Positions 1-8,142 of a stretch of DNA of 30,059 nucleotides are shown here, in pieces (position 1 is the first letter of the stretch; each line of letters starts with the position of its first letter). The position numbers were made by a program, and so were the translations under genes. The notes beneath the pieces are model-generated. The model had not been told where the DNA came from. It did not search any database and was given only the letters and a program-made list of their open reading frames with translations. The DNA is from a virus: IMG/VR virus record IMGVR_UViG_3300031951_009679, positions 1 to 30,059 of that record; one strand, written 5' to 3'.

Positions 1-1
1 T

Positions 2-1789
2 GCTGCAACGGTGTTCCATAAAGAAAATCCACAACAAAGACTACGTTATATTCGAGATTACTATACCTGCGCCAGTGACGGATTGTTCACGCTCGCCACT
101 CCAGTACTCGCTGGCCTAGGTACCCCCACAAAACAATTCAGTTCATGCGTGTTAATCAAATCAGACGATGATCTAGACAGTATTTTTGCCAGTGGTGAAA
201 TGATGGCCAAGTATGCCAGCAAGCGTGCAGGCATTGGCTTAGAGATAGGTCGTTTGCGCCCATTGGGTAGTCCTATACGAGGCGGGGAAATCATGCACAC
301 AGGCATGATCCCCTTCCTTAAGAAATGGTTTGGTGATCTACGCAGTTGTTCACAAGGTGGTATCCGTAATGCGTCAGCTACGGTATTCTATCCGATCTGG
401 CATCATCAGTTTGATGATCTTATCGTGCTTAAAAACAATCAAGGTACGGAAGAAACACGTGTGCGACATATGGACTATGGTGTCGTGCTTAACGCTATGT
501 TCTGGAGACGTTTTAAGAATAAAGAAAACATAACATTCTTTGATCCTAATGAAGTGCCTGACTTATATGAAGCATTTTATAAAGATACAAAACTGTTTGA
601 AGAACTATATGAGAAGTATGAACGTCAAAAAGGACTACGTAAAAAAGTTTTATCGGCTGAAGAAGTATTTAAAAGTGGTATCTTAAAAGAGCGTACAGAT
701 ACGGGACGTATCTACTTAGTGTTTATCGACAATGTAATGAACCAAGGACCATTTGATCCAGAATATCACACAATCTATCAAAGTAACTTATGCTGTGAAA
801 TCCTGTTACCTACTAAGCCATTTAAACGTTTAGATGATGATAAAGGTCGTATCGCTTTATGTACCTTAGGCAGTATCAATTGGGGAGCTTTCCGTAATCC
901 AGAAGATATGCGTCGTGCTTGTCGCATCTTACAAAGATCATTGTGCAACATCTTAGATTATCAAGATTTCTTGAGCATACAGAGCAAATTATCGAATGAC
1001 GAGATCCAACCTCTAGGTATCGGAGTCACTAATCTTGCTTACTGGCATGCTAAACGCAGTTATGAATATGGTACTACAGAAGCCTTACAGGATGTCAAGA
1101 CTTGGATGGAACATCAGGCATTCTTCTTGACAGAAGCCACTGTTGAACTGGCTAAAGAACGTGGCGCATGTAAACACAGTGAATACACACGGTATGGTAA
1201 AGGTAAGTTTCCATGGGAGAATCGCGCAAAAGCTGTAAACAAACTAGCCGATTTTACACCAACACGTGAACTAGATTGGGAACAACTACGCAGTGACATG
1301 AGATCGTATGGTGTGCGTAATGCTACACTAATGGCTATCGCTCCAGTAGAAAGTTCGAGTGTGGTTATTGGATCAACTAATGGTATCGAAATGCCGATGA
1401 GCTTGATTTCAGTTAAAGAGTCAAAAGCAGGTAGTTTTATACAGGTAGTACCAGAATATAACAAACTAAAAAATAAGTATCAACTGATGTGGGAACAGAA
1501 AGACTGCGACGGATATTTGAAAACAGCGGCAGTGCTAGCGGCCTATGTAGATCAAAGTATTTCAACAAATACATTCTATAATCCAGCACACTTCCCAGAT
1601 CGTAAGGTTCCGACTACGCTGATCGCTAAAAACTTGATGCAGGCACATGCATGGGGAATTAAGACTTTCTACTACAGTTTAATCAATAAAGCTGGTAGTA
1701 AGGTTGTAGACGAAGTAAAATCAGAAGTGACAGTAGAAGAAGTAACATCAACAGAATATGAAGAGGACTGCGAAAGCTGTAAATTATAA
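2..1789 (+). CDS. nrdA: Ribonucleoside-diphosphate reductase class Ia, large subunit NrdA (5'-truncated by window)
   Basis: This is the catalytic R1 subunit that reduces ribonucleoside diphosphates to dNDPs for phage DNA synthesis. The frame is open to the window edge, so the start lies upstream and the GTG at 11 is not the true start; about 595 residues are seen against roughly 750 in the family. Visible signatures are SSCVLI (first redox Cys), SNLCCEILLPT (the N-x-C-x-E radical/acid-base motif), ALCTLG (second redox Cys), APVESSS followed by GSTNGIE (phosphate-binding loop), KTFYYS (the tandem Tyr of the radical path) and a C-terminal CESCKL tail that matches the thioredoxin/glutaredoxin-reducible CxxC swing arm. 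The stop overlaps the nrdB start (TAATG). Nothing in the visible part looks inactivated. Confidence 0.97.
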   Translation, partial: AATVFHKENPQQRLRYIRDYYTCASDGLFTLATPVLAGLGTPTKQFSSCVLIKSDDDLDSIFASGEMMAKYASKRAGIGLEIGRLRPLGSPIRGGEIMHTGMIPFLKKWFGDLRSCSQGGIRNASATVFYPIWHHQFDDLIVLKNNQGTEETRVRHMDYGVVLNAMFWRRFKNKENITFFDPNEVPDLYEAFYKDTKLFEELYEKYERQKGLRKKVLSAEEVFKSGILKERTDTGRIYLVFIDNVMNQGPFDPEYHTIYQSNLCCEILLPTKPFKRLDDDKGRIALCTLGSINWGAFRNPEDMRRACRILQRSLCNILDYQDFLSIQSKLSNDEIQPLGIGVTNLAYWHAKRSYEYGTTEALQDVKTWMEHQAFFLTEATVELAKERGACKHSEYTRYGKGKFPWENRAKAVNKLADFTPTRELDWEQLRSDMRSYGVRNATLMAIAPVESSSVVIGSTNGIEMPMSLISVKESKAGSFIQVVPEYNKLKNKYQLMWEQKDCDGYLKTAAVLAAYVDQSISTNTFYNPAHFPDRKVPTTLIAKNLMQAHAWGIKTFYYSLINKAGSKVVDEVKSEVTVEEVTSTEYEEDCESCKL

Positions 1790-2889
1790 TGTCAAAGGCA
1801 CAATACGATTTAAAACATTCAACAGATTATCTTAGTCGCAAGATGTTCTTGGACCCAGCTGGTCCTGTGACCATCCAACGATTTGAAGAAGTCAAATACA
1901 ACAAGGTAGTAAAGCTAGAACAAACAGCACGTGGGTTCTTTTGGGTTCCAGAAGAGGTTAGTTTAACTAAAGATGCCAACGACTTCAAAGAAGCCAGTGA
2001 TACGGTTAAACATATCTTTACCAGTAACCTGCTACGTCAGACAGCATTAGACAGCCTACAAGGTCGTGGGCCAGCACAGGTATTCACTCCTGTGGTAAGT
2101 ATTCCAGAATTAGAAGCGTTGATGTATAATTGGAGTTTCTTTGAAACCAACATACATTCACGTAGTTACAGCCATATCATACGAAATATCTATAACGTGC
2201 CAAAAGATGTGTTCAACACTATCCATGACACTAATGAGATTATCAGTATGGCATCCACCATAGGCAACTACTATGATGCTCTACACCGTATCAACTGCAA
2301 GATAGAGCTAGGACACAAAGTAGATGAACAAGAACATATTAAAGCCATATGGTTGGCACTAAACGCCAGTTACGGACTCGAGGCGTTCCGTTTCATGGTA
2401 TCATTCGCTACAAGTCTAGCAATGGTTGAAAACAAGATCTTCATCGGCAACGGTAATATCATTAGCTTGATTTTACAAGATGAAGTTCTACATAAAGAAT
2501 GGACTGCTTGGTTAATCAATCAGGTGGTAAAAGAAGATGCACGTTTTGCCAAGGTTAAAGAAGAATGTGCTGATGAAGTTTATGCTATGTATCAGGATGT
2601 AATACGTGAGGAAAAGGCCTGGGCTGATTATTTGTTTAAACTAGGTCCTGTGATCGGTCTTAACGCTAATATCTTAAAAGAATTCGTAGACTATACCGCA
2701 GTTGGTGCACTAAAAGATATTGGCATTAAATATCAAGAACCAGCACCTAAGACTACACCTATACCTTGGTTTAATAAACACAGCGATACAAGTAAAAAAC
2801 AAACAGCCTTACAAGAAAATGAATCAACGAATTATGTGATCGGAGTCATGGGTGAAAACGTTGACTACGATGAATTACCGGAGTTATAA
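1789..2889 (+). CDS. nrdB: Ribonucleoside-diphosphate reductase class Ia, small subunit NrdB
   Basis: R2 subunit that carries the di-iron/tyrosyl radical used by NrdA. At 366 aa it has about the family length. Likely metal ligands and radical site are visible: D88 (in LDSLQGR), E119, H123 and Y127 (FETNIHSRSY), the Glu in GLEAFRF, and the Glu/His pair in QDEVLHKEW. The acidic and hydrophobic C-terminus (DYDELPEL) fits the tail that docks on R1. One oddity: between the first Glu and His there are three residues (TNI) where E. coli NrdB has two, while the D88-E119 and H123-Y127 spacings match E. coli. It starts on the A of the nrdA stop codon, so the two subunits are translationally coupled. 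Confidence 0.96.
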   Translation: MSKAQYDLKHSTDYLSRKMFLDPAGPVTIQRFEEVKYNKVVKLEQTARGFFWVPEEVSLTKDANDFKEASDTVKHIFTSNLLRQTALDSLQGRGPAQVFTPVVSIPELEALMYNWSFFETNIHSRSYSHIIRNIYNVPKDVFNTIHDTNEIISMASTIGNYYDALHRINCKIELGHKVDEQEHIKAIWLALNASYGLEAFRFMVSFATSLAMVENKIFIGNGNIISLILQDEVLHKEWTAWLINQVVKEDARFAKVKEECADEVYAMYQDVIREEKAWADYLFKLGPVIGLNANILKEFVDYTAVGALKDIGIKYQEPAPKTTPIPWFNKHSDTSKKQTALQENESTNYVIGVMGENVDYDELPEL

Positions 2890-2890
2890 A

Positions 2891-3154
2891 ATGTTAACAA
2901 TATATAGTAAAAATCACTGCCCGTTCTGCGACAAGGCCAAACACTTATTAAAAACAAAAAACGTCGCATACCAAGAAATCAAGATCGATGAAGATCCTGA
3001 TGCACGTGAATGGTTGATCGGTCAAGGACATCGCACAGCACCACAGATCTACAAGGGTGATGAACTGTTCGTAGAAGGTGGATATCAAGGCTTAGCTCGA
3101 TTATCAGATGAAGAATTATTCAATAAACTAGGGGAATCAAGTGTTAGTAACTAA
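2891..3154 (+). CDS. Glutaredoxin (NrdC/Grx-type)
   Basis: An 87-residue thioredoxin-fold protein that probably re-reduces the NrdA C-terminal cysteines, as T4 NrdC does for T4 reductase. The active site is CPFC at residues 10-13. Further family marks are the TAPQIY cis-proline loop and a GGYQGL motif, the place where glutaredoxins have GGxxDL for glutathione binding. The ATG at 2891 is two bases after the nrdB stop; an in-frame ATG at 2852 lies inside nrdB and would only add an unrelated N-terminal tail, so the later start is chosen. It overlaps the next gene by 14 bases. Confidence 0.93.
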   Translation: MLTIYSKNHCPFCDKAKHLLKTKNVAYQEIKIDEDPDAREWLIGQGHRTAPQIYKGDELFVEGGYQGLARLSDEELFNKLGESSVSN

Positions 3155-3452
3155 TAAGTATGATCAAGATGATATAGTGACTTTTAAGATAGTCAACGGT
3201 GATGAGATTGTCGCTAAAATCGTAGAAGAATCAGATGACGCATTTACTGTAAGCAAACCATGTACTGTCATGCCTAGCCAACAGGGTCTGGGTCTACTAC
3301 AAAGCCTATTCACAAGCGACTTAAATAAGAGTATAAGATTAGAAAAACGACATGTGATGATGCATGCACCTACAGTAAAGGATGTGCAGAATCATTACAT
3401 TAAAACCACTACTGGTATTGAACCAGTTGGTGCAGGTGGTATTATTACATAG
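3141..3452 (+). CDS. Small Sm-like (LSM-type) hypothetical phage protein
   Basis: A 103-residue protein with a GTG start behind a GGGGAA ribosome binding site, inside the end of the glutaredoxin gene. The first half (DIVTFKIVNGDEIVAKIVEE, then a segment ending KPCTVM) has the alternating-strand look of a small Sm-like beta-barrel, in which a ligand-type loop follows a G-D/E-x-I turn. Proteins of this appearance are frequent in T4-like phages of aquatic bacteria, from memory only. It has no signal peptide or membrane segment and its role is unknown; an RNA-binding or virion-associated role is possible. The assignment of fold is tentative. Confidence 0.6.
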   Translation: MLVTNKYDQDDIVTFKIVNGDEIVAKIVEESDDAFTVSKPCTVMPSQQGLGLLQSLFTSDLNKSIRLEKRHVMMHAPTVKDVQNHYIKTTTGIEPVGAGGIIT

Positions 3453-3461
3453 GAAGTAGAA

Positions 3462-5129
3462 ATGGCAGACTTAATCGCTAGCGCGAGATCGATGACCACA
3501 GTTGCCGATGGGCAATATGTAGCTATCGGTACACCCAGAGCATCCATAACTCCTGCTACATTAACAGCCATGGTTGGTATGGCTCAAGGTAATGGCCTTG
3601 CTATAGATATCGCACCTAAAGTCAACGAAGCCATGACCAATCTACAGACTGTGGCTAATAGCAGTGTTTGGCCAGCGAATGCTAATGCACAAGCTGCTCT
3701 TACTGCATTAACCAGTGTGCAAAGCAAATTGTTTAACAAAGATGATGCTGGTGGATTTGGTACTATCGTTGGTAAGATACAAGCACATATTTCTAACAGC
3801 AATGATGTATTGAATACTACGAATTTTCTTAGCAATAGCTCATACAGTGATTTTGGCAGCGGTATAACTGATATGTCAAGCATGGGAGATCGTGGACTGA
3901 CAAATATATTAGGTAGCTTACCAGGTGCAGGCCAGGCTATGGCATCAACTGGTACTATGTTTAATGATATAGATATCAAACACTTTGGTACTCCTAATGG
4001 TATGGTAGAGGCCCTTACAAAAAATAAATTAGCCAACGCCACAGGAGTTAATCAGAAACTGATTGAAGCTGGTGTGGATCTCAATGATATACACAATCCT
4101 GTTTATGCTGATAAAATCTCAACAGCATTATCTAATATTAAAGATCCTGCGGCTATCAATGCCACAGCTGAACAATTTGAAATTAACAATCCATTTGCAG
4201 GATTACCTAGTTATACTGGATCAGATAGTAGTTTATATAAGAGTCCAGATTTCTTAACAGGCAGTACAGCATCAGCACCTAAAGCTACTACGATTCCCGC
4301 ATCTGGAACATCCACATTTGGAGCACCAACTACTACAGGGTTTCCTACAACACAAGGCACCAGTCGCCAGGGCGGATCGTTTGGGTCTGAACAGATACAA
4401 GGACAAACAGGAACAGGTATACAAGGACTTAAAGATCTTAGTGACTATACCAAAACTGCTAATCCTGCCGACACCGCTGGCTTTACTGGCATGGGTGAAC
4501 TAACCACCAAATTCAAAGACATGGGTGGTGGTAGTGTAGTGGATGCTAGCAAGGCACCAAGTTTTTTTGCCAACATACAGAAAGTTCCTACACCGTTGGT
4601 AAATTCCGCACACCCGACTCTTAACAGTCTGATTTCATCACATTCATCTACTATACAAAATCTAATAGGATCTAGCACTGTACCCACGGCACAGGATTTT
4701 CTAGGACCGGTAGCAGGTTGCACAGAATTAGATGCTCTAGCAGAGGGAGTTACTGATGATCGTGTTGCTGCTCTTAACTCCAGATTGGCAACTACAAATA
4801 ATTTTTTAACCAAGGCCGACATAACCGCAGTTACAGCCCCAGCTACACAGACTCTTACCGGTGTGATGAGCTTTGCTACTAAACTACCAACCTATGGCAA
4901 AGAAATGAATGAAGGTAGCGTAGGTACTATGCTACGCAACATGGCTAATACCAGCACCAAATACGGTGAAGCGGTCAAAGCCAGCCTAGCTGAAGGTAAG
5001 AACAATGATCTATTAGGTGCAAATGGTATAGGTCCACTTAAAACAAATCCTTTTGAAGGCGTACCTGCCTATGCCGGTGAAGACAGCAGTTTAGCTACCA
5101 ACGCTGGAGCAAAGTTGCTAGGGGGATAA
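3462..5129 (+). CDS. Large Ala/Thr/Ser-rich protein, probable virion component
   Basis: A 555-residue protein I do not recognise. It is rich in Ala, Thr, Ser, Gly and Asn, with no Cys-rich region apart from one CTELDAL segment and no obvious signal peptide, which is usual for tail or baseplate proteins. A segment near residue 245 (NPFAGLPSYTGSDSSL) recurs at the C-terminus (NPFEGVPAYAGEDSSL), so the protein carries an internal duplication about 290 residues apart. The middle (about 270-330) is a low-complexity Thr/Ser/Gly/Gln stretch that is probably a linker. A ribosome binding site (GGAAG) precedes the ATG, and the next gene begins two bases after its stop. A structural role is inferred from composition and neighbours. 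Confidence 0.6.
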   Translation: MADLIASARSMTTVADGQYVAIGTPRASITPATLTAMVGMAQGNGLAIDIAPKVNEAMTNLQTVANSSVWPANANAQAALTALTSVQSKLFNKDDAGGFGTIVGKIQAHISNSNDVLNTTNFLSNSSYSDFGSGITDMSSMGDRGLTNILGSLPGAGQAMASTGTMFNDIDIKHFGTPNGMVEALTKNKLANATGVNQKLIEAGVDLNDIHNPVYADKISTALSNIKDPAAINATAEQFEINNPFAGLPSYTGSDSSLYKSPDFLTGSTASAPKATTIPASGTSTFGAPTTTGFPTTQGTSRQGGSFGSEQIQGQTGTGIQGLKDLSDYTKTANPADTAGFTGMGELTTKFKDMGGGSVVDASKAPSFFANIQKVPTPLVNSAHPTLNSLISSHSSTIQNLIGSSTVPTAQDFLGPVAGCTELDALAEGVTDDRVAALNSRLATTNNFLTKADITAVTAPATQTLTGVMSFATKLPTYGKEMNEGSVGTMLRNMANTSTKYGEAVKASLAEGKNNDLLGANGIGPLKTNPFEGVPAYAGEDSSLATNAGAKLLGG

Positions 5130-5131
5130 CT

Positions 5132-5839
5132 ATGTATCTTAATCCAACAGTAGAATATAATCATATCAGTGAATGGTTATCTACTTTGATTGGAGAGCGT
5201 ATCACTCCTCGTAGTCTTGTTAAACGTCTTAGCAAACATCTTAACAAACATCAACATCCTGTTCGCATCAAACTCTACACTGGTGCACGTGGTGCGCTTG
5301 ATCCAGATGAGTTTACTATTGGTGCAGAGTATGATCCTGGTCTAGATGAACAAAAAAAGAAACAGTTCATTATTGACTTTATTCTCAATCATCCTAAAAC
5401 AACTCCAATGACTATCACTGATGAAATGGCCGATAAGCTGGCTATTGATCTAGTAGAAACACTCATACACGAATATGAACATCAACGTCAATTCCGCCAC
5501 CGTAGATATCGATATCATAGGAATACCTATAAAAGTGATCACAAAGATCTACAGAAGCGTGCTGATCAAGAGTATCTAGGTGACCCTGATGAAATAGACG
5601 CTTATGCTCAAAATATAGCGGCTAGACAATACTTAATGAAATATAAGTTAAATATTACTAGTGCGGCTAAAATTAACAGCCCAGATCTAAAACAGTATTA
5701 CAAGGCATTTGGTAAGGATCATGAAGTAACTAAACTATTACTGAAAAAGATCAAAGCAAACGTAAAATACTTTAAGGAGAACGACAATGGCAAAAATCAC
5801 AGAAGAGCATTCAAACGCCCTCAGTTTAAACGCAGATGA
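5132..5839 (+). CDS. Putative zinc metallopeptidase-like phage protein (HExxH)
   Basis: A 235-residue basic protein with a zinc-binding HEYEH motif at residues 113-117 in a helical context (LVETLIHEYEHQ). A downstream acidic residue in the segment DPDEIDAYA (E154) is placed like the third metal ligand of gluzincin-type peptidases. It has no signal peptide, so it would act in the cytoplasm or in the virion. The C-terminus is strongly basic. The gene follows the large virion-type protein by two bases and its end overlaps the next gene by 53 bases. Substrate unknown: maturation of virion proteins or a host target are both possible. The motif is clear; enzyme activity is inferred. Confidence 0.7.
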   Translation: MYLNPTVEYNHISEWLSTLIGERITPRSLVKRLSKHLNKHQHPVRIKLYTGARGALDPDEFTIGAEYDPGLDEQKKKQFIIDFILNHPKTTPMTITDEMADKLAIDLVETLIHEYEHQRQFRHRRYRYHRNTYKSDHKDLQKRADQEYLGDPDEIDAYAQNIAARQYLMKYKLNITSAAKINSPDLKQYYKAFGKDHEVTKLLLKKIKANVKYFKENDNGKNHRRAFKRPQFKRR

Positions 5840-6017
5840 TGATGTGTTAGGTGATATCTCGCCAGAGGATTATGTTTTTGTCGTCAGCCAAGATGGCAGT
5901 CTCAAAGGGATAAGCTTACCAGAAACAGATATTACAGCTAGTGATCGCGTAGAAGAAATATTTAAATTTTTTATCAACAGAGAAGGTGGGCATTTAGCTA
6001 CTAGGACTGTTCACTAG
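5787..6017 (+). CDS. Small acidic hypothetical protein
   Basis: A 76-residue acidic protein (MAKITEEHSNAL...) that starts behind a strong AAGGAG ribosome binding site inside the end of the HExxH gene, in another frame. No domain is recognised. The sequence ISPEDYVFVVSQDGSLKGI looks like a short beta-hairpin and the C-terminal part like one helix. It is the last plus-strand gene of the block and its end overlaps the convergent nucleotidase gene by 24 bases. The clear Shine-Dalgarno site is the main support that it is real. Confidence 0.65.
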   Translation: MAKITEEHSNALSLNADDDVLGDISPEDYVFVVSQDGSLKGISLPETDITASDRVEEIFKFFINREGGHLATRTVH

Positions 6018-6497
6018 GCTACGTAGCTCAAATAAGGTAGCTATAACATCACCCTCATGAAGTATAGCCTTACCACCGACAGCTCGCCATTCTTCAACGT
6101 TACTTGGACGATCATCGATTAAGATGTCACCTGGGCGACAATGCTGACATTTCTCATTGCTATGCGGACCAAACCATACAGGTATCTTAGGCCAACGACT
6201 TTCGATCCATTTGATCTTATCCCAGAATGCCCACGGTACGTCATTCTGTCTAGGGATAGCTGTTAAGAACTTAACATCCATGCGATTATCTTTTGCCAAC
6301 TGTTGAACTTCTTTTACTAGTCTATGAGCATCGGGCATTTCGCCTAGTTCAGAATACAGTCTAGGATTAGCTGAAATCTTAGCCCAACCTTCTTGATCAT
6401 AACGCACACCACCCGGCGTTCGGAATCCTACTATTGGTTCTGCGTAGCCATCGAAATCTGCGACTACTCCGTCCATGTCTAAAAATATTGTTGTCAT
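5994..6497 (-). CDS. HAD-family 5'(3')-deoxyribonucleotidase-like phosphatase
   Basis: A 167-residue haloacid-dehalogenase-fold phosphatase. The N-terminal FLDMDGVVADF gives the nucleophile D7 and acid/base D9 (DxD), TAIPR supplies the motif-II Thr, and DILIDDRPSN near residue 130 is the acidic metal-binding motif IV. Layout and size fit the cytosolic 5'(3')-deoxyribonucleotidase group (NT5C-like), which removes the 5' or 3' phosphate from deoxynucleotides. In this phage it would adjust dNMP pools beside the ribonucleotide reductase genes. It is the last gene of the minus-strand chain and ends inside the convergent small gene. Exact substrate is inferred. Confidence 0.85.
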   Translation of the reverse strand: MTTIFLDMDGVVADFDGYAEPIVGFRTPGGVRYDQEGWAKISANPRLYSELGEMPDAHRLVKEVQQLAKDNRMDVKFLTAIPRQNDVPWAFWDKIKWIESRWPKIPVWFGPHSNEKCQHCRPGDILIDDRPSNVEEWRAVGGKAILHEGDVIATLFELRSLVNSPSS

Positions 6498-6507
6498 TGT
6501 CTATTTC

Positions 6508-6882
6508 TCAATCTAATTCATATTTAATGCGCCATATGGCCATGCGTGTCTTAGGTCCTATAGTGCCTGTAGGTTCTATACCTTTGCTTTTTTGGAATGC
6601 TTTGATTTTTTCTTTCGTGGACAAATCTGGCATGCGTTCCTTACACACTTTATGATACTTATCAAATACGTTAAACAGTTTACAGTCACGGCCTGTTACA
6701 GCATCTAGAGCATGATCCGTTAGAGTTTTGCCTGTAGTTCCATAAGCTACTACATCACCTGCGGTCTTGGCCTGATCAACAGTTTCAGCTACTGTAACAA
6801 CAGTAGCACCAGCACCCATCTGCCCGGCTAGCATGGTCGCACAACCCTGCAACAACAAACAAACAACTAGTAAGAATTTCAT
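6508..6882 (-). CDS. Small lipoprotein with a C-terminal peptidoglycan-binding-like segment
   Basis: A 124-residue lipoprotein. The N-terminus MKFLLVVCLLLQGC is a type II signal with the lipidated Cys at residue 14. A Gly/Ala/Thr-rich stretch and a GRDCKLF...HKVCKE segment (two Cys that could form a disulfide) follow. The end, KIKAFQKSKGIEPTGTIGPKTRMAIW, strongly resembles one half of the PG_binding_1 repeat. I chose the ATG at 6882, which overlaps the upstream stop as ATGA, over an in-frame ATG two codons earlier. The likely location is the inner face of the outer membrane, touching the murein. A lysis-related (spanin-like) or superinfection-exclusion role is a guess. Confidence 0.75.
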   Translation of the reverse strand: MKFLLVVCLLLQGCATMLAGQMGAGATVVTVAETVDQAKTAGDVVAYGTTGKTLTDHALDAVTGRDCKLFNVFDKYHKVCKERMPDLSTKEKIKAFQKSKGIEPTGTIGPKTRMAIWRIKYELD

Positions 6883-7115
6883 CCCCATTGTAATAAAAAT
6901 TGTGTTACTAATTCTCCTGTGGGAAAGTTCATGACCATGCCTTCATGATGCATACGCCCTTTAGGCAAGTGTTTCTCCATCCAACGATATATACCCTTCT
7001 CATTTTGTATCCACCAACTGAAATCTGCTATGACTACCATATAATCCTTCCAACCAACTTCTTCTGGAGTAACTACTATGAATCTACGACCATTGGCTCC
7101 GTCTAGTAAGCTCAT
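6879..7115 (-). CDS. Small hypothetical protein, member of a local paralogous group (1)
   Basis: A 78-residue protein, aromatic-rich (FSWWIQNEKGIYRWM), with no signal peptide or membrane segment. The C-terminus MNFPTGELVTQFLLQWG resembles the ends of the gene products at 7112-7339 and 8139-8363: a hydrophobic residue, Phe, a short acidic turn, then F-x-L-x-aromatic. Start and stop both overlap neighbours by four bases (ATGA), which makes it part of a coupled chain. Function unknown. Similar tiny proteins ending in F-x-L-x-W are common in phages in my experience. Confidence 0.7.
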   Translation of the reverse strand: MSLLDGANGRRFIVVTPEEVGWKDYMVVIADFSWWIQNEKGIYRWMEKHLPKGRMHHEGMVMNFPTGELVTQFLLQWG

Positions 7116-7339
7116 AGATATTTTAATACAAACAAGGTATAATCTTCATCATGTTCAAAATCAAGGTGGACTACGTCGACCCTATCAAACCCCCCTGGTG
7201 CATCAGCTATACTCCACACTTCTGTAGCCTTGCGTATCTTGAATTTAAGTTCTTTACCCATACTCATAGCGGTATATTCAAGACTTAATCTTTGCCATAA
7301 CTTACCCCATTCTCGCTCAGTATAACTTAATGTTTTCAT
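7112..7339 (-). CDS. Small hypothetical protein, member of a local paralogous group (2)
   Basis: A 75-residue protein starting MKTLSYTEREWGKLW, with an amphipathic helical N-terminal half and a C-terminal strand-turn-helix that ends HLDFEHDEDYTLFVLKYL. This ending matches the pattern F-x-(acidic turn)-F-x-L-x-aromatic seen in its two neighbours. The ATG overlaps the stop of the metallophosphoesterase gene (ATGA) and its own stop overlaps the next start. No function can be assigned from sequence. Confidence 0.7.
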   Translation of the reverse strand: MKTLSYTEREWGKLWQRLSLEYTAMSMGKELKFKIRKATEVWSIADAPGGFDRVDVVHLDFEHDEDYTLFVLKYL

Positions 7340-8142
7340 AGGTCGATATACTGTAGTTTAAAATTATCAGCACGCGGCTCGTGTCCTAGGTAGCCACGTG
7401 GATTACACACGATCCTAGTAGTACCGATCTCATAATCAAATGGCTCATGTGTGTGCCCGTGTGTCCATAAACGAATCTGTGGGCGATAAGCGATAAAATC
7501 GTCTAGGTCGCTGGCAAAAGCACCATTCATGATCTTATCGTGGGCATACTTAGGATGCACGCTTTTAAAACTAGGACAGTGATGCCCAACTACGATGAAC
7601 TTATAGTTTGGACGATCGTAGGTGATATGATTGATATAGTCCATCGACTTCTTATGTAGTACTACCGTGTCTTCTGGAGTCAAGCGTGCTGGCTTACCCC
7701 ACTCATTTAAGGTCCTAGCACTGTTAAGGATAGTCCTAAAATCGTTCATCATACTATCAACATGATATAATGTAAGACTGTCTTCCTCATTCATATTGGT
7801 CCATAATGTAGTACCAATGAAAGTATAGTCACCAATATCCACGGTTTCATCGTCTAAGATGTGTAGATTATCATAGGCCAGTTCACGTTTTAGATGACTG
7901 GCTGTGTATTGTATGTCATAGGCATAACTTTCATGATTACCTAGAACATATACGACCTTAGGAAACCGCTCACAGCATTCTCGGAAGAACTTTCTATAAC
8001 GTTTATCATGATGGTGTACACCATTTAAATGTTTGGCCACGCAGATGTCACCACTCAATACTAATACGTCAGCATTTTCAGTGTTATGTAATTCTAATGC
8101 ACCAAATTCTAAGTGTAGGTCACTACCCAATGCTATCTTCAC
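7336..8142 (-). CDS. Calcineurin-like metallophosphoesterase
   Basis: A 268-residue two-metal phosphoesterase. The complete motif series is visible: D8-x-H10 in GSDLHLE, LSGDIC (GD motif), VLGNHES (GNHE), VVGHHCP and THGHTHEP (the two C-terminal His motifs). There is no signal peptide, so it acts in the cytoplasm. Members of this family hydrolyse phosphomonoesters, cyclic nucleotides or nucleic-acid ends, and the substrate here cannot be told. The GTG at 8142 is chosen because it overlaps the preceding TGA as GTGA and sits five bases after GGAG; a GTG two codons earlier would be too close to that site. Confidence 0.9.
   Translation of the reverse strand: MKIALGSDLHLEFGALELHNTENADVLVLSGDICVAKHLNGVHHHDKRYRKFFRECCERFPKVVYVLGNHESYAYDIQYTASHLKRELAYDNLHILDDETVDIGDYTFIGTTLWTNMNEEDSLTLYHVDSMMNDFRTILNSARTLNEWGKPARLTPEDTVVLHKKSMDYINHITYDRPNYKFIVVGHHCPSFKSVHPKYAHDKIMNGAFASDLDDFIAYRPQIRLWTHGHTHEPFDYEIGTTRIVCNPRGYLGHEPRADNFKLQYIDL

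Noticed and set aside
11-13. GTG at position 11 as the nrdA start
   Set aside because: The frame is open to the window edge and about 150 N-terminal residues of the family are missing, so the gene begins upstream.
1114-1464. Long minus-strand open frame inside nrdA, and similar antisense frames inside dnaK, csgG, the curlin genes and the porin
   Set aside because: They lie wholly opposite well-supported genes, show no ribosome binding site or protein-like motif, and follow from codon composition.
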